Under the pieces are notes generated by a model that ran no database searches, was not told where the DNA came from, and worked only from the letters and a program-made list of their open reading frames with translations. From Nitrososphaerota archaeon (GTDB lineage: Archaea > Thermoproteota > Nitrososphaeria > Nitrososphaerales > Nitrosopumilaceae): a stretch of 12,824 nt of DNA. Below are positions 7,111 through 12,824 of this stretch, in pieces (the stretch's first letter is position 1; each line of letters begins with the position of its first letter). Made by a program: the position numbers and the translations under genes. The DNA is taken from assembly GCA_018263495.1 (NCBI GenBank), contig JAANXC010000026.1, forward strand, positions 1 through 12,824, written 5' to 3'.

Positions 7111-7122
7111 AAAACTATTAAG
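7111..7122 (+). promoter_or_regulatory. TATA-like box for thi4
   Basis: AAAACTATTAAG is centred about 28 nt before the GTG at 7144, supporting GTG as a leaderless start. The 152-bp divergent gap (6992-7143) was read for a TPP riboswitch; no CTGAGA/CTGATGAG with its partner motifs was found. Apart from the two TATA boxes I see nothing in it. Confidence 0.4.
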
Positions 7123-7143
7123 CTCTCGCTACTGTGTGTTTTT

Positions 7144-7983
7144 GTGCAAGAATCTGTAAATAAACAACGACCAGAAAAAATTTTCGTTGATGCAAAGGAA
7201 GTTGAAATAACACGCGCTATTGCTGAAGAATTCTACACTGTTTTGCAAGAAAGAGCTGAATGTGATGTAATAATTATTGGTGCAGGTCCAGCCGGACTAA
7301 CCGCTGCGCGTGAATTATCGTTAATGGGGTACAAAATTTTAGTTATTGAACAAAACAACTATCTCGGCGGTGGTTATTGGCTAGGTGGATATATGATGAA
7401 CCCAGTTACAGTAAGAGCACCTGCACAAAAAATTTGGGATGAACTTGGAATTCCTTATAAAAAAGTCGGTGATGGCTTATACTTAACTCCAGGTCCTCAT
7501 GCTGTCTCAAAGTTAATTGCATCTACATGTGATGCGGGTGTAAAATTTTTAAATCTTACAAAATTTGATGATTTAGTTTTAAGACATGGAAGAGTTGCTG
7601 GAATTGTTGTGAACTGGATGCCAGTGTCTGCATTACCAAGAAACATTACATGTGTTGATCCAATTGCACTAGAAGCAAAGATGATAATTGATGCGTCAGG
7701 ACATGACTCTGTTGCTGTAAAGAGACTTGTTGACAGAGATATGGTGGAGTGGAAAGGAATGAATCCTATGTGGGTTGAAAATGGCGAGGAACATGTTGTT
7801 GAGAAAACAGGCGAAGTTTTTCCTGGTCTTGTTGTTGCTGGCATGTCAGTTACTGAAACACATGGACTAGCACGAATGGGACCGACTTTTGGTTCTATGC
7901 TATATTCTGGAAAAAAGGCAGCTGAGATTACTGACGAAAAAATAAAAGAATACGATCGTAAAATTCCAAAAAAATCTGATTGA
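7144..7983 (+). CDS. thi4: Thi4-family ADP-thiazole synthase
   Basis: A 279-residue Thi4 protein, which makes the ADP-thiazole precursor of thiamin from NAD+, glycine and a sulfur source. The dinucleotide-binding motif is VIIIGAGPAGLTAARE (42-57). The family motifs GGGYWLGGYMMN (75-86), DASGHD (183-188) and GLARMGPTFGSMLYSGKKAA (241-260) are all present. At the position where yeast THI4 has the sacrificial Cys205 (CMDP) and methanogen enzymes have His, this protein has Cys170 in TCVDP. It therefore resembles the yeast and haloarchaeal type, with the protein cysteine as sulfur donor (single turnover). The start is GTG, with a correctly spaced TATA box. Its stop overlaps the next gene by 4 nt (TTGA). 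Confidence 0.92.
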   Translation: MQESVNKQRPEKIFVDAKEVEITRAIAEEFYTVLQERAECDVIIIGAGPAGLTAARELSLMGYKILVIEQNNYLGGGYWLGGYMMNPVTVRAPAQKIWDELGIPYKKVGDGLYLTPGPHAVSKLIASTCDAGVKFLNLTKFDDLVLRHGRVAGIVVNWMPVSALPRNITCVDPIALEAKMIIDASGHDSVAVKRLVDRDMVEWKGMNPMWVENGEEHVVEKTGEVFPGLVVAGMSVTETHGLARMGPTFGSMLYSGKKAAEITDEKIKEYDRKIPKKSD

Positions 7984-8789
7984 AAGTTTCTAAAATTTTT
8001 CTATATGACGAGCCCGCTGTTCAGGAAATACAAATTTTAAATTTAAAAAATTTCCTTCAAGAAACTTTTCACGTGGACATAGAGATTAAAAAATGCATTT
8101 TTAATAACTTGGACGGAAAAACGATAGAGAAGATTTCTGGCTGTAGAATTTTTGATCCTAAAATGCCATTCAAGGAACACCTGCCAAACAAACAGGAAAT
8201 AGATTTTGAGAAAAGTGTTTGCGATGATACCAAACTGATGGAAAAAACAACTATGGTTGAGAATGCTAAAAAGATTGAAGATGTTGTGATGTACGATGGA
8301 TTTGAAATCCAAAATATTATTTATGATATCATCACAGAAAATGACTCGGATTCAAATAACTTGCATATTGTTTTTACAAACAAGCTAACCTGTACCTATG
8401 ATACTACTGATAATAGATATCATGGAAGGGCGGTAATTTGCTCTAATCCAGCCATTATATCTACAACAGGAATGATCGAGGCTCCAGCTAGACCTAGGGA
8501 ATATTATTTTGATGCCATGAAATGTAAAATGCAAGGACTTGACATACAAAATGTTAAAAAAAACTATAATGGAGAATTTCTAGATTATCATGACAAAAGA
8601 CTTTCAAAAATAGCTGAGGGATATCTATTACAATCTATTTTCTATTACATGACAGGTGATATATTTTGTGATAGTTTGGACTGCAGGCTAAACAACGCAC
8701 ATTGGCAAAAGGATCTATTATACTCACAATTAAAAATTGGAAAACTTTGCAACAAACATCAAGCATTACTTGACAAACTACATCTTTAA
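7980..8789 (+). CDS. DUF6775-like protein, putative degenerate metallopeptidase relative
   Basis: A 269-residue soluble protein that I tentatively match to the DUF6775 putative-metallopeptidase group. The N-terminus (KIFLYDEPAVQEIQILNL) and the central FTNKLTCTYD...YHGRAVIC segment recall archaemetzincins. The C-terminal pattern EGYLLQSIFYYMTGDIFCDSLDC...LCNKH follows the layout HEXXHXXGXXHC...C...LCXXC. However, the HEXXH residues are absent here (EGYLLQ), so classical zinc proteolysis is doubtful. Cys230, Cys235, Cys257 and His260 could still form a metal site. Translation probably starts at TTG 7980, inside the thi4 stop (TTGA overlap); no in-frame ATG occurs until residue 62. The coupling suggests co-expression with thiazole synthesis, but no function is known to me. 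Confidence 0.7.
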   Translation: MKVSKIFLYDEPAVQEIQILNLKNFLQETFHVDIEIKKCIFNNLDGKTIEKISGCRIFDPKMPFKEHLPNKQEIDFEKSVCDDTKLMEKTTMVENAKKIEDVVMYDGFEIQNIIYDIITENDSDSNNLHIVFTNKLTCTYDTTDNRYHGRAVICSNPAIISTTGMIEAPARPREYYFDAMKCKMQGLDIQNVKKNYNGEFLDYHDKRLSKIAEGYLLQSIFYYMTGDIFCDSLDCRLNNAHWQKDLLYSQLKIGKLCNKHQALLDKLHL

Positions 8790-8792
8790 AAT
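8784..8792 (+). promoter_or_regulatory. TATA-like box for thioredoxin reductase
   Basis: TTTAAAATA is centred 26 nt before the ATG at 8814 and begins inside the stop region of the preceding gene. TrxB can therefore be expressed independently of thi4 from a leaderless transcript. Confidence 0.45.
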
Positions 8793-8813
8793 ACAATTAA
8801 TAGTCAAGAAAGT

Positions 8814-9746
8814 ATGTCTGAGCAAAAAACAAAATACGATATCATAATAATCGGTGCAGGTCCAGCAGGTTATACTGCTGGAATTTACAGTTCACGTGCA
8901 CGCCACAATACATTATTAATTTCCGGCATCTTGCCTGGAGGTCAGTTAATGAACACCACAGATGTTGAAAATTATCCTGGCTTTGATGAAGGAATAATGG
9001 GTCCAGACCTAATGATAATAATGCGAAAACAGGCAGAGAAAATGGGAACAAAAATTATTGATGACGAGGTTGTATCTGTAGATTTTAAAAATAAGCCACT
9101 AAAGGTGTCAACCGCTTCAAGCACTTTTGAGGCAAATTCAGTTATAGTTTGTACTGGCGCAAATCCAAGAAAAATTGGGCTGGATGGAGAACAAACATTT
9201 GCAGGTAAAGGTGTTTCATACTGTGCTACATGTGATGGTGCATTTTTCAAAAACCAGGAACTAATTGTAGTAGGAGGTGGTGACTCAGCGATGGAAGAAG
9301 CAACTTTTCTTACAAAATTTGCGTCAACCGTACATATTGTACATAGAAGGGATGAGTTTAGAGCAAGTAAGATAATGCAGGAGCGTGCACTTTCCAATGA
9401 AAAAATCAAAGTTCATTTCAACTGCACAGTTGAGGATATTCAAGGGGATCAAAAATTTCAGAAAGTAATTCTAAAAAACGTGAAAAATGGTGAAAAGATT
9501 ACCCTTGAAGCAGGCGGTTTGTTTGTGGCTATAGGACATGAACCTAATAGTAAAATACTTGAAGGTCAGGTTGAATTGGACGAAAATGGTTATGTTGTTT
9601 TAAAAAATAATACAGAAACTGGCGTACCAGGTGTTTTCTGTGCGGGTGACGTTCATGATCATAGGTATAGGCAAGCTGTGACTGCAGCTGGATTTGGATG
9701 TATGGCTGCAATTGATGCGGATAAATATTTAACAGAACAGAAATAA
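8814..9746 (+). CDS. trxB: Thioredoxin reductase (NADPH, FAD)
   Basis: A 310-residue low-molecular-weight thioredoxin reductase of usual length. FAD binding is by IIIIGAGPAGYTAGIYSSRA (10-29). The redox-active disulfide is CATC (137-140) followed by DGAFF, and the NAD(P) site is VVGGGDSAMEEA (152-163). VHRRDEFRAS (176-185) holds the Arg pair expected for the 2'-phosphate of NADPH. The C-terminal FAD motif CAGDVHDHRYRQAVTAAGFGCMAA (276-299) is intact. It transfers electrons from NADPH to thioredoxin in the cytoplasm. No thioredoxin gene lies in the window. Given its place between thi4 and tusA, it may also supply reductant for persulfide release, which is inference. Confidence 0.95.
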   Translation: MSEQKTKYDIIIIGAGPAGYTAGIYSSRARHNTLLISGILPGGQLMNTTDVENYPGFDEGIMGPDLMIIMRKQAEKMGTKIIDDEVVSVDFKNKPLKVSTASSTFEANSVIVCTGANPRKIGLDGEQTFAGKGVSYCATCDGAFFKNQELIVVGGGDSAMEEATFLTKFASTVHIVHRRDEFRASKIMQERALSNEKIKVHFNCTVEDIQGDQKFQKVILKNVKNGEKITLEAGGLFVAIGHEPNSKILEGQVELDENGYVVLKNNTETGVPGVFCAGDVHDHRYRQAVTAAGFGCMAAIDADKYLTEQK

Positions 9747-9747
9747 A

Positions 9748-9768
9748 ATTATTTTACTTTTTTAATTT
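9748..9768 (+). terminator. T-rich termination tract after trxB
   Basis: Just past the trxB stop lies TTATTTTACTTTTTTAATTT, a T-rich tract of the kind that ends archaeal transcripts. It sits inside the 3' end of the opposing tusA gene; the two stop codons are 2 bp apart. No stable hairpin is seen. Confidence 0.35.
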
Positions 9769-9991
9769 CAAAATGGATTTCATTTCCATTTTTTTCTTGC
9801 TTTACTATTTCATGACCAAGCTTGTGTGCCCATTGTTTTATATCCTCTTCAGCTTGAGGATCATCAGCAAGGACAGTAAGTATTTGACCAACCTGCATCT
9901 TTGAAAGTTCAACGTTTGTTTGTTGAACTGGTGATGGGCAAAACAATCCTCTTGCATCTAATGTTTTTACTGATTCGGAAATTTCAACCAC
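9749..9991 (-). CDS. tusA: TusA-family sulfur carrier protein
   Basis: An 80-residue TusA/SirA-fold protein of normal size. The hallmark LDARGLFCPSP (11-21) contains the persulfide-carrying Cys18. It is followed by the LSKMQVGQILTVLADDPQAEEDI strand-helix segment and the C-terminal beta strands of the two-layer fold. TusA proteins relay persulfide sulfur from desulfurases or rhodaneses to tRNA thiolation, molybdopterin or other acceptors. The two-domain rhodanese in this window is a plausible donor, though not in the same operon. The start is GTG at 9991. A CTTAAAGA box 27 nt upstream, inside the PHP gene's 3' end, suggests its own leaderless promoter. Confidence 0.9.
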   Translation of the reverse strand: MVEISESVKTLDARGLFCPSPVQQTNVELSKMQVGQILTVLADDPQAEEDIKQWAHKLGHEIVKQEKNGNEIHFEIKKVK

Positions 9992-10002
9992 CTAGTATAG
10001 AA

Positions 10003-10920
10003 TCAAATTGCCATCTTTAAGATGTTTGCTAAGTTACGTTCTCGAAATAGACGGTGATCGTATCCCTCAAAATTTATTTTTTTAGAAATTCTTTTGAGTG
10101 CAACGATAGACATTCTGTAAAACATATTCCAAAATATGCCTTCAGGATTAACCATATACAATTTGTAAAGCAGTTTGATAGACCATAATGCTCGTGGATA
10201 AAACTGTGAAGTATACTTGTCTATGAAAAAGGCTGAGTTTTGAATCTTGTATCTTATGTGTTCTAGTGCCTCTTTGGGTTGTACATATCCAGTGTTTTCG
10301 ATGATTATTTTATGATGTTTCATTGCATCTATCACACTGTCTAGTTTATTCTCCGAATGAATTAGATTAGTGGATCTGCCAATAGTAGATTGCACGTGAG
10401 AGTCACTGCCTGCAACTACGTGCAAAGATTTCTCCTTTGCGAATTTTTTTGCCTTAAGATTAGAATACACATCGACATTAGAGCTGTTAAACACTTCAAA
10501 CAGATCACAATAAACGGAATCCTCACGCAATGCATCCAATAAACTAAATGGATGAGGGGCAATAGTTACAGCATTCTGCTTTTTTGCCTCATCTAATACT
10601 TCATGTAATGAGAGTCCAGATTTGATAGAATGATCAATCCCATAGACTAGTACATGTGATTCATTATCTGTTGTAACCTCTTCTGCTGGATACACCTTTA
10701 ATACATCAAACTTTTGATGATTTTTTTTATATTCAAGCATCTGTCTGTAGCCATCAATAGTATTATGATTAGTGACAAAAAGCACATCAAGACCAGCTAG
10801 ATATGCCTGTTCTAATTGCTTGGGAATTGTAACATTACAATCATAAATTGGTTCCAGAGTGCCTACATGTCCATTTGAAAAAATGTTATGACAGTGTAAT
10901 TCTGTTTTTAATGATTCCAT
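10003..10920 (-). CDS. PHP-domain metal-dependent phosphoesterase
   Basis: A 305-residue protein with an N-terminal PHP domain (about 5-210), a trimetal phosphoesterase fold. Metal-ligand motifs are ELHCHNIFSNG (His9, His11), TNHNT (His52), PAEEVT (Glu80/81), SHVLVYG (His89), APHPF (His123) and AGSDSH (Asp173, His175). The usual TDH of motif II is TNH here, one substitution in an otherwise complete set. The last 95 residues are basic and aromatic (WSIKLLYKLY, FWNMFYRMSIVALKRISKK), look helical and belong to no family I know. Relatives include 3',5'-nucleoside bisphosphatases and histidinol phosphatases; the substrate here is unknown. An AATTATTAC box lies 27 nt before the ATG. Confidence 0.82.
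   Translation of the reverse strand: MESLKTELHCHNIFSNGHVGTLEPIYDCNVTIPKQLEQAYLAGLDVLFVTNHNTIDGYRQMLEYKKNHQKFDVLKVYPAEEVTTDNESHVLVYGIDHSIKSGLSLHEVLDEAKKQNAVTIAPHPFSLLDALREDSVYCDLFEVFNSSNVDVYSNLKAKKFAKEKSLHVVAGSDSHVQSTIGRSTNLIHSENKLDSVIDAMKHHKIIIENTGYVQPKEALEHIRYKIQNSAFFIDKYTSQFYPRALWSIKLLYKLYMVNPEGIFWNMFYRMSIVALKRISKKINFEGYDHRLFRERNLANILKMAI
10015..10021 (-). promoter_or_regulatory. TATA-like box for tusA
   Basis: On the minus strand the sequence is CTTAAAG, centred 27 nt from the GTG at 9991 and lying within the last codons of the PHP gene. The gap between the two genes is only 11 bp, so read-through from the PHP gene is also possible. Confidence 0.35.
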
Positions 10921-10941
10921 GACATGTGCAGATTCTAGAGT

Positions 10942-10950
10942 GTAATAATT
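10942..10950 (-). promoter_or_regulatory. TATA-like box for the PHP-domain gene
   Basis: On the minus strand AATTATTAC sits in the 38-bp gap after cofE, centred about 27 nt before the ATG at 10920. It suggests a separate start of transcription for the PHP gene. Confidence 0.3.
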
Positions 10951-10958
10951 ATTTGTAA

Positions 10959-11690
10959 TTATCGAAATAGATCATCATGATCTGATCGTAACATTTTTTG
11001 AATTTTTACATCAGAGTAACTAAAGTCATAATTTCGAACTATTGCAATCGGACATTTTTCAACTTTTCCCATTACAAGTTCCGATGCTGAGCAAATCTCA
11101 TCAGCCACTGCTATTGCTGTTACCTGCATGATTTTTCCAAATGTGTCAGGTTTACCATTATAATCTAAGATTGGTTCAAGACCAGCAATCCCAATTGCTA
11201 CATCTGTCTGACCTAACCTAAATGGTCTTCCAAATGTATCAGAAATTATCACAGCTGTATGTTTTCCAGTTTTTTGTTTAATTCTATCTTTCAATAGGTT
11301 AGCTGACTTGTCAGGATCATCAGGTAACAATGTTGCATAACCGTCTTGTACATTGCTTTCATCAATACCAGCATTAGCACAAACAAACCCATGATTGGTT
11401 TCAACTATAATTATACCATTTTCCATTCTTACAATTCTTTTACTTTCTGAAAGTATCAATTCCACTAATCTTGGGTCCTTACCATATGAGCTTGCTATGC
11501 CATCGGCAAGAAGAGAAGGTTTAACTGACGACAAACTTAGAATGCGGCCTTCATTTTTGGAAATTATTTTTTGAGAAAAAACAAGTATGTCATCCTCATT
11601 AATTTCTGATGATTGTAGAATTAAATCTACTAGGTCATCATCAGATTCAATTTCTTTTTGAATTTTTACTGGAATGATTTCTAGTGCCAT
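10959..11690 (-). CDS. cofE: F420-0:gamma-glutamyl ligase
   Basis: About 243 residues from the chosen ATG (249 from an upstream GTG at 11708). CofE adds gamma-linked glutamates to F420-0, using GTP, to give coenzyme F420. Numbered from the GTG, diagnostic segments are FSQKIISKNEGR (44-55), GFVCANAGIDESN (107-119), and SDTFGRPFRLGQTDVAIGIAGL (156-177). IAVADEICSASELVMGK (199-215) then precedes the C-terminal VRNYDFS. The length equals archaeal CofE, without the C-terminal nitroreductase-like domain of bacterial FbiB. The start at 11690 (MALEIIPVKI) is preferred because a GTTTTAACTT box is centred 26 nt upstream; the GTG is only 8 nt from it. It suggests the organism makes F420; no other F420 gene is in the window. 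Confidence 0.93.
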   Translation of the reverse strand: MALEIIPVKIQKEIESDDDLVDLILQSSEINEDDILVFSQKIISKNEGRILSLSSVKPSLLADGIASSYGKDPRLVELILSESKRIVRMENGIIIVETNHGFVCANAGIDESNVQDGYATLLPDDPDKSANLLKDRIKQKTGKHTAVIISDTFGRPFRLGQTDVAIGIAGLEPILDYNGKPDTFGKIMQVTAIAVADEICSASELVMGKVEKCPIAIVRNYDFSYSDVKIQKMLRSDHDDLFR

Positions 11691-11710
11691 TCTATTTGTT
11701 TTGAACACTG

Positions 11711-11720
11711 AAGTTAAAAC
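11711..11720 (-). promoter_or_regulatory. TATA-like box for cofE
   Basis: On the minus strand the sequence is GTTTTAACTT, centred 26 nt before the ATG at 11690. This supports the shorter CofE start over the GTG at 11708. It lies just upstream of the 3' end of serB-like gene transcription, in a 23-41 bp gap. Confidence 0.35.
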
Positions 11721-11731
11721 ATTTAGATTTG

Positions 11732-12382
11732 CTACACAGATGCCTGTAATTCCAGTTTTATGTTATAATGCGTATTAATCAGACCGATAATTTTTGATAG
11801 ATCCTTTTCGTCAAGAGTTATAGTGGCTAAATCCTTGACCAAGTCTTGAGCACGAAAGGCTATTCCAAAACCAGTAATGTCAAAAAGCTTGACATCATTT
11901 GCTCCATCAACTATTACAGTAATGTCTTCCTTTTTCTCATTCCATTCGTTGATTTTAATAATAGCTGATTTTGTTTTGTCCGCATCAACATTTACAATAA
12001 CATCGTCAAGCTTACCGTCTTTGAAGACAAGTTCGTTACTATACACAAAATCAATACCTAGATCTTTTTTTAATCTATCAGTGATGATTGTAAAACCACC
12101 AGAAACTGCCATTATTTTCCAGCCAGCATTTTTTAATACACGGCATGCCTCTTTGGCACCAGTCATTATTGGTAAAGAATTTGCAACTTGAATGCATGTA
12201 TCATAATCCATGCCACGAAGAAGGTGAACACGTTCTTTGAGACCATCAACCCAATCAATTTTTCCTTCTATACCTTTTTTTGTAATTTCCCAGATTTTGT
12301 TTTCTTTATTCACTTTTTCAGCTAACAAAGGAAGATATTCTGCATCATAAAGAACTCCCTCAACATCAAAAATTGCTAGCAA
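11732..12382 (-). CDS. Phosphoserine phosphatase-like HAD hydrolase
   Basis: A 216-residue HAD hydrolase with the four-helix-bundle cap layout of SerB. Motif I is FDVEGVL (5-11), with nucleophile Asp6; the usual second Asp is Glu8. Motif II is AVSGGF (Ser94), followed by SerB-like VYSNELVFKDGKL (113-125). The motif III Lys is 136 or 138 (DADKTKS), and motif IV is VDGANDVKLF (158-167) with both aspartates. The expected reaction is phosphoserine to serine; the Glu in motif I and Val for Gly in motif IV make the exact substrate less sure. The start appears to be TTG at 12382, since no in-frame ATG precedes the DVEGV motif and none occurs upstream. A promoter-like AATAAATTT lies near 12401-12409. 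Confidence 0.8.
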   Translation of the reverse strand: MLAIFDVEGVLYDAEYLPLLAEKVNKENKIWEITKKGIEGKIDWVDGLKERVHLLRGMDYDTCIQVANSLPIMTGAKEACRVLKNAGWKIMAVSGGFTIITDRLKKDLGIDFVYSNELVFKDGKLDDVIVNVDADKTKSAIIKINEWNEKKEDITVIVDGANDVKLFDITGFGIAFRAQDLVKDLATITLDEKDLSKIIGLINTHYNIKLELQASV

Positions 12383-12398
12383 CTGTTTTCTGTTTTGA

Positions 12399-12412
12399 AA
12401 TTTATTCTAAAC
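12399..12412 (-). promoter_or_regulatory. Weak TATA-like region for the SerB-like gene
   Basis: On the minus strand the sequence is TTTAGAATAAATTT, about 23 nt from the TTG at 12382. The 103-bp divergent gap (12383-12485) also holds a perfect 10-bp palindrome, TTAAGCTTAA (12417-12426), which could be an operator or chance in AT-rich DNA. Confidence 0.25.
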
Positions 12413-12450
12413 AATATTAAGCTTAACAGAAAATTATAGATCGCATACAG

Positions 12451-12460
12451 TTAATATTAA
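12451..12460 (+). promoter_or_regulatory. TATA-like box for the four-cysteine protein gene
   Basis: TTAATATTAA is centred about 31 nt before the ATG at 12486. It is palindromic, so direction is not set by the box itself. Confidence 0.35.
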
Positions 12461-12485
12461 ATGAGATAGAATTTGCAGATTACCT

Positions 12486-12773
12486 ATGTCAGATGAGCTT
12501 AAGTTCAAGTATGAAGTCGAAATAAAAAGTGTCGACAAAAGACAGATGCTTTCAAAGGAAGTAAAAGAAGAATTGAAAGAGTCGGGTATGATGGATGAAA
12601 AGGGAAAATTGAAAATTAAAGGTGTAAGCCCAAAAATGCTAAAGAGGATGAAACAGGAATTTGTTGATTGCCCAGTGCTTAAGAAGGAGGTACAATTCAT
12701 ACCATGTTTTGTATGCCCAAACTTCCAAAGTAGGGTAACAGGTAAGGTTTTGTGTAAGGGGGATAATCTGTAA
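12486..12773 (+). CDS. Small conserved-looking protein with four cysteines (possible metal site)
   Basis: A 95-residue protein I do not recognise. Residues 1-60 are highly charged and rich in Lys and Glu (YEVEIKSVDKRQML, KEVKEELKESG, KGVSPKMLKRMKQEF) and look mostly helical after a beta strand. The last third contains Cys62, Cys74, Cys77 and Cys90, spaced C-X11-C-X2-C-X12-C, with CFVC in the middle. This could bind zinc or an iron-sulfur cluster; zinc is the simpler guess for a short charged protein. It has no signal peptide or membrane segment. The ATG has a TATA-like box about 31 nt upstream. Its stop is 1 nt from the start of the next, Lys/Arg-rich gene, so the two form an operon. Confidence 0.72.
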   Translation: MSDELKFKYEVEIKSVDKRQMLSKEVKEELKESGMMDEKGKLKIKGVSPKMLKRMKQEFVDCPVLKKEVQFIPCFVCPNFQSRVTGKVLCKGDNL

Positions 12774-12774
12774 T

Positions 12775-12824
12775 ATGGCTAAAAAAAGAGCGACAAAAAG
12801 AAGAGCTACAAAGACCAAACGTAA
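12775..12824 (+). CDS. 5' end of a Lys/Arg-rich protein gene (partial, runs off the right edge)
   Basis: An ATG one base after the preceding stop codon opens a frame to the window edge. It encodes MAKKRATKRRATKTKR and continues. Eleven... of the first 16 residues are Lys, Arg or Thr-flanked basic positions, typical of a nucleic-acid-binding tail. A G-rich stretch (AAGGGGGAT) 10-18 nt upstream may serve as ribosome-binding site. The body of the protein is not visible, so it could be a chromatin or ribosome-associated protein or anything with a basic tail. Confidence 0.6.
   Translation, partial: MAKKRATKRRATKTKR

Noticed and set aside
6992..7143. TPP riboswitch upstream of thi4
   Set aside because: Thi4 genes can be riboswitch-controlled, so the gap was read for CTGAGA/CTGATGAG and partner motifs. 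Only a loose CCTGAATGATGAA is present, and the TATA spacing implies a leaderless mRNA with no room for a riboswitch.
8578..8770. Active zinc protease HEXXH site in the DUF6775-like protein
   Set aside because: No HEXXH occurs anywhere in the protein; only the surrounding layout resembles archaemetzincins.
8972..9409. Minus-strand 145-codon open frame inside trxB
   Set aside because: It is antisense to a complete thioredoxin reductase with all motifs; its Ser/Pro-rich product looks like a shadow translation.
12417..12426. Palindrome TTAAGCTTAA as an operator
   Set aside because: A 10-bp AT-rich palindrome is expected by chance at this base composition, and no regulator is encoded next to it. 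It is noted only as a weak possibility.

Overview
The window looks like a chromosomal segment of a marine ammonia-oxidising thaumarchaeon (Nitrosopumilus/Nitrosarchaeum-like). The reasons are low GC, tight gene packing, and archaeal TATA-like boxes about 25-31 nt ahead of many start codons, which implies leaderless transcripts. Archaeal gene families are also present: DRG-type Obg GTPase, F420-0:gamma-glutamyl ligase CofE, Thi4-type thiazole synthase, and an archaeal phosphoglycolate-phosphatase-like HAD protein. The taxonomic call rests on gene content and recall; no search was run.

Layout. Bases 1-62 hold the first 20 codons of a minus-strand gene. An HAD phosphatase (66-779, -) precedes it in the same operon. 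A DRG-family GTPase (815-1924, +) diverges from the phosphatase and converges on a collagen-like protein gene (1951-3072, -). That protein has 68 uninterrupted Gly-X-Y triplets between an N-terminal beta-rich module and a short C-terminal helix. Divergent from it is a TPR plus winged-helix-like protein (3169-4371, +).

A block rich in sulfur chemistry follows. A siroheme/4Fe-4S sulfite/nitrite reductase overlaps a two-domain rhodanese (4377-6991, -). Divergent from these is thi4, which overlaps by 4 nt a DUF6775-like putative metallopeptidase relative (7144-8789, +). Thioredoxin reductase (8814-9746, +) comes next and converges on a TusA-like sulfur carrier (9749-9991, -). A PHP-domain hydrolase, CofE and a SerB-like HAD phosphatase (10003-12382) follow on the minus strand. 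The right edge carries a 95-residue four-cysteine protein (12486-12773, +) and the start of a very Lys/Arg-rich protein that runs off the window.

How it may work together. SirA-type reductase would give sulfide, the rhodanese and TusA would move persulfide sulfur, thioredoxin reductase would supply dithiol reductant, and Thi4 would consume sulfur for thiamin. CofE makes coenzyme F420. The most unusual object is the collagen-like gene, which sits between housekeeping genes, has no export signal, and carries internal DNA repeats that could change its length. No tRNA, rRNA, CRISPR array, insertion sequence or integrase was seen.
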